Assembly: GCA_003247575.1 (NCBI GenBank)
Contig: QJZC01000044.1
Span: 88,890 to 152,889, forward strand
DNA: 64,000 nt
DNA from: Pseudomonadota bacterium
GTDB taxonomy: Bacteria; Myxococcota_A; UBA9160; SZUA-336
Reading direction: 5' to 3'
In this document: positions 44,588 through 53,368 of the stretch, piece by piece
Layout: each line of letters starts with the position of its first letter
Position numbering within the stretch: position 1 is the first letter of the stretch
The notes under the pieces: generated by a model
Told to the model about the DNA's origin: nothing
What the model saw: the letters and a program-made list of their open reading frames with translations, nothing else
The model's database searches: none
Position numbers and translations under genes: made by a program

Positions 44588-46455
44588 CGGCTGGGCTCCT
44601 GATCCTGGGCAGCGGGGGCCGAGCCCCCACGCGAGTTCTCTGGCTCCGTAGGAGTCGCACCGGTGTTCTGGGCTTCCGGGGGCGACGGAGCAGACAATAT
44701 CGGAGCGCGATTGCGCATGCTGAGGACGCCGGAGGTCTCGACCCGACGCAGCAGAAGGGACGGGCTCACGGCAGAGACGGGAACGTAGCCGGACTCCGCT
44801 CCGCACACGCCGTTGAAGATCTGGACGTCGTCCGCCGCCGCGATCACCTGCGACAACGCAGACAGTGGCGTTCCGTCGATGCTCACACCGCGAACCAGCT
44901 CTTCGCGTCCGTCCGGATAGACTCGATAAACCATCACGGGAAGCACGCGGAACGCCTGGATTCCGAAGCGGCTCGTGTTCGTGAAGCCACCTTCGACGAT
45001 GCTGAAGCGCAGTCCGTACGGCTTTCCTTGGCGGCGGATCTCGTCGAGCAGCAGACGCTTGAGGCGCGCCTTCGACAGGGTGCGCTGCGGGTGTACGATC
45101 AGATTGCCCTGACGCGCGACGATCGGGTTGCCCGCCTGACGTCGGCCATGCCCGTTCGAGCGATCGAAGCCGGGAATGGGCGAGCGCGAGAGCAGGAAGC
45201 CCGTGAGGCGGCCGTCCTCGATCAGGGATGCGCGGCGAGTTCTCACGGCCTCGTCATCGACCACGTAGTAGCCGTTGAGCGGTGTGCCGTTGATCACCGA
45301 GATGGTGGGGTCGTCGTAGATGTCGATGAACTCGGGCAGCACGCGCTCCCCCACCTTCTTGGAGAACGTCTGCCCCTCGTCGTCCGCCTTCTGCCGGTGT
45401 CCCTCCAGACGATGGCCGAGCACTTCGTGGGCGAACACCCCGGCAGCGCGGCCTTCGAGGATCGCGGGTCCGACGTACGGCGTCGCTTGGGGCGCCTGCC
45501 GCAGCGCCAGCAGATCGCGAATGACCTCGTCGATGGTGGCGCGGATGCTCGCCTCCTCGGGCAAGCTCGGATCGAGACTCAGATCGACGCTCTCGAAGCG
45601 GCGCAGATCCATTCCGTCGTCGCTGCGCGTGTTGGCTTGAATCGTCACGCGGGCGTAGGTGCGCGTCTGCTGTACGCGGGATCCTTCCGAGTTCACCAGG
45701 TAGCGGGTGACGTCGTCCGCCTGGAGGCTCACCGAGGACGTGTAGATCTCGGGATACTCGCGGAACAGGCTGGAGAAGGCGCGGATCTTCTCCTGCATGC
45801 GCTCGAGATCGAAGCGCTCTTCGAAGCTCTGCGTCGTCTCGATGTACTGTACGGGTGGCTCGGTGCTGAAGTCGTTCGCTCGGTCCTCCGCCTCGGCGCG
45901 TGCGGAGATGTTCCCCTTGACCTTCAGGTATTCCGCGAGCGCGCGGCGGTACTGTGCATCGAGTGCGACCCACAGGGTTCGCTTGAGCATCGCGGGGTCG
46001 TCCTCGAGGGGGAGCTGCCAGGAAGGATGGGGCGAGCCGCCGCGCACCAAGAGATCGCTGCCGCGGGCAGGATGCGTGTTGTCGAAGCTCGGATCGCCTA
46101 CGCGCACGTCGACGTCGAGGGTGCGCGTGCGCTGCTCCTGGGATTGCACGAGCCCACCAAAGGAAGCCTGGATCGAGGTGGTGTGTAGGTCGGTCACGTG
46201 GTAGGCGACGAAGTACGGGCGTGGCTCGTCGAGCTCTGCGACCTGGCTCGAGATGCGCGTGGCTTCTGCTTCGAGGATTCCCAGGAGCGGGCTGGGGTTG
46301 GCGCTTCCATCGGGCTTCGGCTGCACGACCTCGAGCTCCATCTGCCCGTCGGGGGGCTGCCAGCGCTCGAGCCCGGCCGAGCTGCACGCGGCGAGGCCCG
46401 TACACGCGAGTGCGCAGGTGGAGAGGGCTCTCCAGAGTTGGCGGCGGCTTCCCAT
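44584..46455 (-). CDS. TldD-like metalloprotease lipoprotein with intact HExxxH
   Basis: 623 residues. A lipoprotein signal ends in LAAC (Cys24), so it is probably anchored in the outer or inner membrane facing the periplasm. The zinc motif FAHEVLGHRLEGH (His343, Glu344, His348) matches the TldD active site. The flanking EGRAAGVFAHE, GRLTGFLLSR and NGHGRRQ segments are family-typical. TldD/TldE in known bacteria degrade or mature unfolded or modified peptides in the cytoplasm; an exported, lipidated pair is unusual. GTAGGAGA precedes the ATG. The C-terminal 40 residues are a low-complexity Pro/Glu/Ala tail. Confidence 0.85.
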   Translation of the reverse strand: MGSRRQLWRALSTCALACTGLAACSSAGLERWQPPDGQMELEVVQPKPDGSANPSPLLGILEAEATRISSQVAELDEPRPYFVAYHVTDLHTTSIQASFGGLVQSQEQRTRTLDVDVRVGDPSFDNTHPARGSDLLVRGGSPHPSWQLPLEDDPAMLKRTLWVALDAQYRRALAEYLKVKGNISARAEAEDRANDFSTEPPVQYIETTQSFEERFDLERMQEKIRAFSSLFREYPEIYTSSVSLQADDVTRYLVNSEGSRVQQTRTYARVTIQANTRSDDGMDLRRFESVDLSLDPSLPEEASIRATIDEVIRDLLALRQAPQATPYVGPAILEGRAAGVFAHEVLGHRLEGHRQKADDEGQTFSKKVGERVLPEFIDIYDDPTISVINGTPLNGYYVVDDEAVRTRRASLIEDGRLTGFLLSRSPIPGFDRSNGHGRRQAGNPIVARQGNLIVHPQRTLSKARLKRLLLDEIRRQGKPYGLRFSIVEGGFTNTSRFGIQAFRVLPVMVYRVYPDGREELVRGVSIDGTPLSALSQVIAAADDVQIFNGVCGAESGYVPVSAVSPSLLLRRVETSGVLSMRNRAPILSAPSPPEAQNTGATPTEPENSRGGSAPAAQDQEPSR

Positions 46456-46503
46456 GTGCTGTCTCCTACGAATTCCGGGGACGATTTGGCGAGAGTGCCT
46501 CGG

Positions 46504-47877
46504 CTACGCGTCCGAGCGAGCTTCCGGCCAGTGCCCTCGGAGTTCGCGCAGTCCGCGCAGAACCATGCCCGTGCGGCGTTCGACCGGGCCCATGAGGGTG
46601 ACGTGATTCGCGTGGCGAAGCCAGGCGTTCAGGGCGATTTCGGCTTCCAGTCGAGCCAGCGAGGCGCCCAAACAGAAATGGATCCCGGCGCCGAACGAGA
46701 GCTGGCGCTCAGGGTTCCGCGACAGGTCCAAGCTGTCCGGATCTGGGTAGACCTCTGGGTCGCGATTGGCTGCTCCGAGGACGAGCACGACCTCGTCGCC
46801 GCGACGAATTTTTCGCTTCGACAGGACGACGTCCTCGAGCGCGATGCGGCTCGTGAGCTGTACCGGAGGATCGAAGCGCAACAGCTCTTCGAGTGCCTCT
46901 CCGGTCCGCTCCGGGTGGGTGCGCAGCCAGGCGAGCTGCTCTGGATGGGTCAGCAATGCGCCGATCGAGTTTCCGATCCAGTTGCTGGTCGTCTCGTGCC
47001 CGGCGACCAGCAGCAGGGTGCAGGTCTCGAGGACCTCGTGCTCCGCCTGCGGATCCCTCAGGTCCCGCGCTCGCACGAGCTCACTCACGAGATCGTCGCC
47101 CGGGTCCTGAGCGCGCGCCCGCACGAGGGGCCGAAGATACGCGCGGAAGCTCCGCTGCGATTCGATGGAGCGACGCCTCGTGTCCAGGGTCGTCGGTCCG
47201 AGCGTGAGCACGAGCTCGTCGGACCACGCGCGCAGCTGGCCGCGATCGGACTCGGGAATCCCGAGCGCGGTCGCGATGGCCAGGAACGGGAGAGGCTGTG
47301 CGAGCTCGCGGATCACGTCCATGGATCCGCGCTCGCGCGCTCTGCGCATGCGAAGCTCGGCCAGCTGCTCGAGCGGGGCGCGCAGCTGGTCGATGCGGCG
47401 CGGTGTGAAGTAGCGGCTGACGAAGCGCCGCTGACGGGTATGCTCGGGTGGATCGAGGCGCAGCAGCGAAGGGGCGCGCCCGGCTTCTTCGGGGGACAGG
47501 ATCTGCCGTCGCACCAACTTGGCCTGCAGCTGGACGAACGCGGGAAGATGCCGTTCGTCCGCTGAGAAGCGGGCGTCGCGCAGTATCGCTTCGCAGTCCG
47601 CGTAGCGGGTGACCAGCCAGGGCCCCCGCAGCATCTTGTGTACGGGCGCTCGTGTTCGTAGCTGTCGGTACACCGGGTATGGATCGGCCTCGAAGCCTGC
47701 TGCGAAGGGATCGAAGCCTACCCCATAGAGAGCACGTTCCACTGTGGCCAACGTGCGACTGGCGGCTCTGCGTGCCGCATCCGCTACTGCGCCTCTCGTC
47801 GCTCGAGGATCTGCGCTCAAGACCGAGGGCCCAGTCCGCGCGGGGGGTCTGCTTTGCCGCCCGTTCTGCGCAGGCAC
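46504..47877 (-). CDS. Cytochrome P450
   Basis: Soluble bacterial-type P450 monooxygenase, 457 residues. The heme-binding motif is FGAGIHFCLGASLARLE with the axial Cys. The I-helix oxygen groove is LLVAGHETTSNWIG, the ExxR motif is in ALEELLRFD, and the GPTTLD/RLDPPEHTRQRR segments are typical. It inserts oxygen into an unknown substrate and needs ferredoxin and reductase partners, none of which is nearby. The GTG start is 3 bases after the OPT transporter stop, so the two are probably translated together. The N-terminal 45 residues are a non-conserved basic extension; the true start may be later. Confidence 0.93.
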   Translation of the reverse strand: MPAQNGRQSRPPARTGPSVLSADPRATRGAVADAARRAASRTLATVERALYGVGFDPFAAGFEADPYPVYRQLRTRAPVHKMLRGPWLVTRYADCEAILRDARFSADERHLPAFVQLQAKLVRRQILSPEEAGRAPSLLRLDPPEHTRQRRFVSRYFTPRRIDQLRAPLEQLAELRMRRARERGSMDVIRELAQPLPFLAIATALGIPESDRGQLRAWSDELVLTLGPTTLDTRRRSIESQRSFRAYLRPLVRARAQDPGDDLVSELVRARDLRDPQAEHEVLETCTLLLVAGHETTSNWIGNSIGALLTHPEQLAWLRTHPERTGEALEELLRFDPPVQLTSRIALEDVVLSKRKIRRGDEVVLVLGAANRDPEVYPDPDSLDLSRNPERQLSFGAGIHFCLGASLARLEAEIALNAWLRHANHVTLMGPVERRTGMVLRGLRELRGHWPEARSDA

Positions 47878-47880
47878 CGA

Positions 47881-49920
47881 TCAGCGCGACCTCTGCGGGC
47901 GGGTGCCCAGGCCGAAGAGCACGAGCGCGGTGGCCGCGACCGCGAGACTCAGCAGGGGCTTGGCCGCGAACTCGAAGCTGGGAGTCCGGATCTGCGAGCT
48001 GACCAGGATCGCGATCGCGACGCCGGTCAGTGCTTCGCCGGCGATCACGCCAGAGCTGAACAGCACACCAGGGCGCAAGCGGTCGGCCTCTTCGCGCAAC
48101 CGTGAGTTGACGGTCTCCGCGTCGTCTTGACTCCCGCCGAGAGGGCTTGGACTTCTGGAGAGAGGGCTTGGACTTCCGGAGAGAGGGGTGCGTGCATAGG
48201 CGTGGGCGATGAGCCCGCCCAAGATCAGAGGCAGCGACAGACCGAAGGGGAGGTAGATCCCCACCGCGATCGGCATCAGGTGGGCACGGAAGCTGGATCC
48301 GCTGCGACCCAGCAGAGTGTCGATCCCGAGCGCGGCGACTCCGAGCAGCACGCCGAAGCTCACCATGTCCCAGGGCAGCGAGGCGTCGCCGAAGAAGCCC
48401 TGCACGAGATTGGCGAAGAGCCCCGCCTGGGGGGCCGACAGCTCGCGCGAGCCGATGCCGTAGGCGTCCTGCAGCACTTGGAGCACGGGCGCCATCACCA
48501 CCGACGCGACGCACACCCCGAGGATCTGCATGATCTGCTGTCGGCGGGGCGAGGCACCGACGAGTTGTCCGGTCTTCAGGTCGTTGCACACGTCGCCCGA
48601 GGTACATGCCGCACAGCACACGATCGCGGCCACGCCCAGGGTGGCGACCATCCCCTGCATGCCGCTGTAGCCGAATTGGAACAGGAGCAGGGCGGTGATC
48701 AAGACCGCCGTGATCGTCATGCCGCTCACCGGGCTATTGCTGTTCCCCACCAGTCCGACGATGTAGCTCGCCACCGCCACGAAGAAGAACGACAACACGG
48801 CCATCAGCAGGGTGGTCAGCAGGGTGACCGGGATCGACTGCGTGAAGTGGAGGTAGACGGTCAGGATGCCGAGGGTTGCGACACCCGCCAGCCCGATCAG
48901 CACTGGACTCGACAGGTCGCGCTCCTGGCTCGAGACCAGGGTCGGATCCACGCTTCGACGCAGCTCCGCCACTGCGCGCACGAGCCCGGCCCGAACCTTC
49001 CAAAGCGATGCGGCGCCGCCGACCGCCATGGCGCCCACACCGATGTAGCGGATCTCCGTAGACCAGATTTCGTATGCGCCTTCGATGGGGTTCGCCGCCA
49101 GTCCGGTCCGGAGGGCCTCTCCGGCCCCGGAAGCCGCTTCGATCCAGGGAAGTGCCGCCGCCAGGCTGCGAATCTCGGGCAGCAGGGGAATGCACACGAG
49201 CCAGCCGATCGCTCCGCCGAGTGCGACCAGGAAGGCGACGTTGAGTCGCACGATGAATCCCACCGCAACCAAGATCGGCGAGAGCTCGCCTCCAAGGAAG
49301 AAGATGCGTCCGGCGCCGCTCGCCCAAGCCGTCTCGAGCGCCCCCTGGATCAGACCGATGCCGCTCGATAGGATCTTGACCGCGCCTCCCAGAATCCCGC
49401 CCTGCACGATGAAGCGCGCGCCCGTGTCGCCACTCGCGGCTTCTGAATCCGAACCGGTCACCGACTCGAGTACCGCGGCGCAGGCGACTCCCTCGGGATA
49501 GGGGAGTTCGGGAGAGTTCTGCACGAAGACGCGCCGCATCGGCACCATGAACAGGATGCCGAGCAGACCTCCCGTCAAGGCGATCAGGGTGGTGCTCCAG
49601 AGCTCGAAACGCGTCCAGTATCCAATGAGAAGCAGCGCCGGCATGGTGAAGATGACGCCCGCAGCGAGTGACTCCCCCGCAGAGGCGGCGGTCTGGATCT
49701 GATTCGCCTCGAGCCGCCGCGAGCGCTGCGGACCCCTGCCGGTGAACGCGCGCAGGAGCAGACTGCCCAACACGGCAGCGGGAATCGAGGCCGATACCGT
49801 CAGTCCCAGCTTGAGCCCCAGGTAGACGTTGGCTGCGCCCATCACGACGGAGAGCGCGAGACCGATCGCGATCGCGCGCCAGGTGAGCTCGGGCAGCTCC
49901 AGGTCTTCGGCTGGGCGCAT
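47881..49920 (-). CDS. OPT-family oligopeptide/metal-chelate transporter
   Basis: Inner-membrane transporter of 679 residues with about 15 helices. OPT hallmarks: MGAANVYLGLKLGLTVSASIPAA, RLEANQIQTAASAGESLAAGVIFTMPAL, NSPELPYPEGVACA, FQFGYSGMQGM and CNDLKTGQLVGASPRRQQ. Bacterial OPT members import small peptides or metal-siderophore-like compounds; the substrate here is unknown. A polar loop SGSPSPLSRSPSPLGGS is encoded by 21-bp tandem repeats. It lies between proS (8 bases upstream) and the P450 gene (3 bases downstream). Confidence 0.9.
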   Translation of the reverse strand: MRPAEDLELPELTWRAIAIGLALSVVMGAANVYLGLKLGLTVSASIPAAVLGSLLLRAFTGRGPQRSRRLEANQIQTAASAGESLAAGVIFTMPALLLIGYWTRFELWSTTLIALTGGLLGILFMVPMRRVFVQNSPELPYPEGVACAAVLESVTGSDSEAASGDTGARFIVQGGILGGAVKILSSGIGLIQGALETAWASGAGRIFFLGGELSPILVAVGFIVRLNVAFLVALGGAIGWLVCIPLLPEIRSLAAALPWIEAASGAGEALRTGLAANPIEGAYEIWSTEIRYIGVGAMAVGGAASLWKVRAGLVRAVAELRRSVDPTLVSSQERDLSSPVLIGLAGVATLGILTVYLHFTQSIPVTLLTTLLMAVLSFFFVAVASYIVGLVGNSNSPVSGMTITAVLITALLLFQFGYSGMQGMVATLGVAAIVCCAACTSGDVCNDLKTGQLVGASPRRQQIMQILGVCVASVVMAPVLQVLQDAYGIGSRELSAPQAGLFANLVQGFFGDASLPWDMVSFGVLLGVAALGIDTLLGRSGSSFRAHLMPIAVGIYLPFGLSLPLILGGLIAHAYARTPLSGSPSPLSRSPSPLGGSQDDAETVNSRLREEADRLRPGVLFSSGVIAGEALTGVAIAILVSSQIRTPSFEFAAKPLLSLAVAATALVLFGLGTRPQRSR
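48139..48187 (-). repeat. 21-bp tandem repeat inside the OPT transporter gene
   Basis: Two full units beginning GAGAGGGCTTGGACTTC (48139 and 48160) and a partial third (48181). The length is a multiple of three, so the frame is kept and a Ser-Pro-rich loop is expanded between two helices. Confidence 0.8.
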
Positions 49921-49928
49921 CCTTCCGC

Positions 49929-51635
49929 TTATACCGCTAGACGCTGGCGCAAGGTGTCTACCACGCGGTCGAGCGCGATCTGGCTCGTCTCGCCGCTTTC
50001 GCGCTCGAAGAGCTCGACGCAGCCATTCCCGAGCGCGCGCGGTCCCGGCACGATGCGGAACGGAATGCCGATCAGGTCCGCATCCTTGAACTTGACGCCG
50101 GCCCGCTCGTTGCGATCGTCGATCAATGTCTCGATGCCCGCAGCGGCGAGCTCCCGCTCGAGTCGCTCGGTCGCGTCTGCCTGCGCTGAGTCGTTCATTC
50201 GCGGAGGTGCGACGACCACTTGATAGGGCGCCACGGCGAGCGGCCAGACGATCCCCTGTGCGTCGTGGTGTGCCTCTACGACCGCTGCCATCAGCCGATC
50301 CACGCCGATTCCGTAGGAGCCCATGACGATCGGGCTCTGCTTGCCATCCGGCCCGAGCACGCGCGCGCCCAGCTTCTCCGAGTAACGCAGTCCGAGCTTG
50401 AAGATGTGGCCCAGTTCGATGGCCTTTTCGAGCTCGAGCGGCTTCTCGCAGCGGCTGCAGCTCTCACCGGAGCGCACCTCGCGCAGGTCGTGCCAGCGCA
50501 CGTCGGCAATGTCGCGCGCGACGTCGACGTGCCTCAGATGGAACCCGTCCTCGTTGGCTCCCGTCGTCATGCCGCTCGCGCCGCGTAGGCGCAGGTCGGC
50601 GTAGATCGGAAGGTGACGCACACCCACGGCGCCGAGGCTGCCCGGGAGTGCACCGAGCGCAGCGCGGATCTCCTCGGGATGTGCGGGACGAACCTGTGTC
50701 GCTCCAGCGGCCTCCATCAGCTTCACCTCGTTCAAGGCGTCGTCTCCGCGGAGCAGGAACAGGGCGAGCCCATCCTCGAGCTGGTACACCAAGGTCTTGA
50801 TCTGGCGTGCGGCCGGCGCCCCGCCCTCGAACTCCACCAGATCTTCGATGGTACGCACGCCGGGAGTCGGAAATTTCTCCGTCGGCGCGGGGTCCGGCGT
50901 ATCGGGCTCGGTCGTCGTGCGCGAGGTCGCCTTCTCCAGGTTCGCAGCATAGCCACAGCCGGAGCAGCTCACGACCCAGTCCTCGCCGGCGGCCGTGTGC
51001 GCCATGAACTCGACCGACTCGCTGCCTCCCATGGCTCCCGAGGAGGCTTCCACCGGAACCGCTTCGACACCGCAGCGCTCGAAGATCCGCTTGTACGCCT
51101 CGGCGTGGAGGTCGAACGCGCGATCGAGGCCCGCGAAGTCCACGTCGAAGGAGTACGAGTCCTTCATGATGAACTGGCGACCTCGCAGGACTCCCCCCTT
51201 CGGTCGGGGCTCGTCCCGGAACTTCGCTTGGATCTGGTACCAGATCTGCGGCAGCTGCCGGTAACTGCGAAGCTCGTCCCGCGCGATCGCGGTGAAGACT
51301 TCCTCGTGCGTCATTCCGAGGCAGTAGTCCGCTTGCTTTCGATCGGTGAGCCGGAACATCTCGTCGCCGATCGCGTCCCAGCGTCCGCTCTCCTTCCAGA
51401 GCTCCGCCGGGTGCAGCGCGGGAAGATGAAACTCCTGCGCCCCGATTCGGGCCATCTCTTCGCGAATGATGCGCGTGATCTTGTCGAGCACACGTTGGCC
51501 GAGAGGCAGGATCGAGTAGATACCCGCGCCGAGCTGGCGCACGAAGCCGCCGCGCAGCAGCAGGCGATGGCTCACGGCTTCGGCGTCGGCGGGGTCGTCT
51601 CGTAGCGTGGGAACGAAGGCTTGTGAGAGTCGCAT
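49929..51635 (-). CDS. proS: Prolyl-tRNA synthetase (bacterial type with editing insertion)
   Basis: Charges tRNA-Pro. 568 residues, the length of the bacterial type with the INS editing domain between motifs 2 and 3. Class II motifs are visible: motif 1 region LPLGQRVLDKITRIIREEM, motif 2 YQIQAKFRDEPRPKGGVLRGRQFIMKD and motif 3 PIVMGSYGIGVDRLMAAV. The insertion spans about 225-385, with the K279-like editing Lys region QIKTLVYQ. Essential housekeeping gene. Same strand as the OPT transporter and P450, with only 8 bases between proS and the transporter. Confidence 0.97.
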   Translation of the reverse strand: MRLSQAFVPTLRDDPADAEAVSHRLLLRGGFVRQLGAGIYSILPLGQRVLDKITRIIREEMARIGAQEFHLPALHPAELWKESGRWDAIGDEMFRLTDRKQADYCLGMTHEEVFTAIARDELRSYRQLPQIWYQIQAKFRDEPRPKGGVLRGRQFIMKDSYSFDVDFAGLDRAFDLHAEAYKRIFERCGVEAVPVEASSGAMGGSESVEFMAHTAAGEDWVVSCSGCGYAANLEKATSRTTTEPDTPDPAPTEKFPTPGVRTIEDLVEFEGGAPAARQIKTLVYQLEDGLALFLLRGDDALNEVKLMEAAGATQVRPAHPEEIRAALGALPGSLGAVGVRHLPIYADLRLRGASGMTTGANEDGFHLRHVDVARDIADVRWHDLREVRSGESCSRCEKPLELEKAIELGHIFKLGLRYSEKLGARVLGPDGKQSPIVMGSYGIGVDRLMAAVVEAHHDAQGIVWPLAVAPYQVVVAPPRMNDSAQADATERLERELAAAGIETLIDDRNERAGVKFKDADLIGIPFRIVPGPRALGNGCVELFERESGETSQIALDRVVDTLRQRLAV

Positions 51636-51860
51636 GTCCGCAGAGTACCCGCTCGCCGCATCCTTTGCCCACGCCTACCGATGCGTTCTCACGTGACCTC
51701 CGGGAGCGTTAGAGGGCGTTCCGCGCGCCGCCGACCTCCGCGCGCCCTGTGGGCGAGAGAGGGCTCCGCGGCGTGCGCATACCGGCGGGCTTGCTCCACA
51801 GCCGGTATGCTCTGCGGCTACCCGCAGTGGGACCGTCGCTGAGGCGTCGAAAGGGCATCC

Positions 51861-52556
51861 TTGGATATCGGCAACGCAGTTTACTGGTACGTGGCTTTCG
51901 TGCTGTCGACGACCGCGCACGAAGCGGCGCATGCGACGGCGGCCTACGTGGGAGGGGATCCCACGGCCTACGAAGGCGGGCAGGTTTCGCTCAACCCACT
52001 GCCGCACATGCAGCGCGAACCGGTCGGAATGGTCGTGATGCCCTGGGTCGCCCTGGTGCTCTGGGGATGGTCGTTCGGCTGGGCGAGTACGCCGTACGAT
52101 CCGTACTGGGAAGCGCGGCACCCGCGTAGAGCCGCCTGGATGGCGGCGGCTGGGCCGGCGGCCAACTTCGCGATTGCGCTCTTCGCGCTGGTGCTGCTGC
52201 AGGTGGGGCTGGCTGCGGGCACCTTCGAAGCGCCCGAGCGGCTGAACTTCTCGAAGCTCGTCACCTCGGCCGATCCGTTCATGGCCAACGCCGGCATCTT
52301 TCTGAGCATCCTGCTCGTGCTGAATGCGATCCTCGGCGTATTCAACCTGATTCCGGTGCCGCCGCTCGACGGAGCGAGTGCGATCGGATTGATCCTGCCG
52401 GAACGAACGGTCCTGCGCTTTCGGGAGAGTCTGCAGTCAGGCGGTCTTGGATCGATGATGTTCCTGTTGGTCTTCCTGTTCTTCGGGCGGATCGTCGTGG
52501 CGCCCTTGTTCTCGACCGTGGTCGAGCTCTTGTATCCGGATCTCAGCTATTTCTAG
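51861..52556 (+). CDS. M50-family site-2-protease-like membrane metalloprotease
   Basis: 231 residues, about five helices. The zinc-binding HEAAH (His20, Glu21, His24) lies in the first helix, and the third ligand Asp is in FNLIPVPPLDG. Extra motif PLPHMQREPVGMVVMP follows the first helix as in short Rv-type M50 proteins. No PDZ or CBS domain, so it belongs to the minimal subgroup; it would cleave a transmembrane substrate within the inner membrane. TTG start, placing the active-site helix at the N-terminus as in relatives. The final TAG overlaps the opposing gene's stop. Confidence 0.85.
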   Translation: MDIGNAVYWYVAFVLSTTAHEAAHATAAYVGGDPTAYEGGQVSLNPLPHMQREPVGMVVMPWVALVLWGWSFGWASTPYDPYWEARHPRRAAWMAAAGPAANFAIALFALVLLQVGLAAGTFEAPERLNFSKLVTSADPFMANAGIFLSILLVLNAILGVFNLIPVPPLDGASAIGLILPERTVLRFRESLQSGGLGSMMFLLVFLFFGRIVVAPLFSTVVELLYPDLSYF

Positions 52557-53233
52557 CCCAAGCGACCGAGTGCGGAGACGAGGCCGGCAAGCAGCAGGGC
52601 GAAGCCGGCATACGCGATGCGCGCGCGTGGGGAGCGAATACTGAGCGCTTGGGTGGCGGCGACCACTGCGCGGTATCGCGGACTGAGCAGCACGCCGGCG
52701 CTGGGTGCGATGAAGAGGTAGAGCACGTAGCTGTTCAGCACGGTGCCGATCGGGAACTGGATCAGACCCAGGGCAGCGAGCCAGCAGACCGGGATGCGAG
52801 TCCAGGCTCGCAAGCTGAAGATCGAGTAGGCGAGCCAGGCCATCAGCGCACCCGAAGTGATCAGCAGGATGCAGCCGACCGCGATCCATCCCGAGTTCGG
52901 TCCGGGGGCGCTCGAGGAGAGCAGGCCCAGGATGATCACCAACGGCGGTGCGAAGAGCCCCGTCAGAAGCGCCGAAAGGGTGCAACCCGCCAGGCTTTGA
53001 AGCAACTCGGTATGGAGCGACTCGGACGCTAGGGCGGCGGCAAGGGTTCGCCAGACGGGCACGAGGTAGAGCGCGGCAGAGAACATGTAGAGTCCTGCGA
53101 CGGATCGCATGGCGCGCTCGTGGAGCAGGTGTGCTTCGCGCACCGTATCGGCATTCTCCAGATCCGCAGCGGAGAGGCTCTCGTCGGTGCGCGGTTCCGC
53201 CTTGGGCGGGGCGTAGGGGGTGGCTTCGCGCAT
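52553..53233 (-). CDS. Four- to six-helix membrane protein of unknown function
   Basis: Not recognised. 226 residues: a polar N-terminal tail of about 45 residues (rich in Pro/Glu, MREATPYAPPKAEP), then hydrophobic helices such as GLYMFSAALYLVPVW, LLTGLFAPPLVIILGLL, AVGCILLITSGALMAWLAY and AYAGFALLLAGLVSAL. The arrangement resembles small membrane proteins often called hypothetical in Myxococcota-like genomes. ATG 53233 precedes the tail. Converges on the M50 gene, sharing the stop sequence CTAG. Confidence 0.6.
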   Translation of the reverse strand: MREATPYAPPKAEPRTDESLSAADLENADTVREAHLLHERAMRSVAGLYMFSAALYLVPVWRTLAAALASESLHTELLQSLAGCTLSALLTGLFAPPLVIILGLLSSSAPGPNSGWIAVGCILLITSGALMAWLAYSIFSLRAWTRIPVCWLAALGLIQFPIGTVLNSYVLYLFIAPSAGVLLSPRYRAVVAATQALSIRSPRARIAYAGFALLLAGLVSALGRLG

Positions 53234-53368
53234 GCTGGCTTTGCGGGTCGGATGGGCTTGCGAGCGCCTTGAGGGACCCATCGGGAAGGTGCAAGTGATC
53301 GGAAGACCGCTCTCGAGTGCCGTGCAAATCGAGCGCGTTTCTACGTACTAGGCAGCATCGCGCACGGT

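Noticed and set aside
44428..46188. A 586-codon plus-strand open frame
   Set aside because: It is antisense to the TldD-like lipoprotein gene with its clear HExxxH; no motif is seen in the antisense product.
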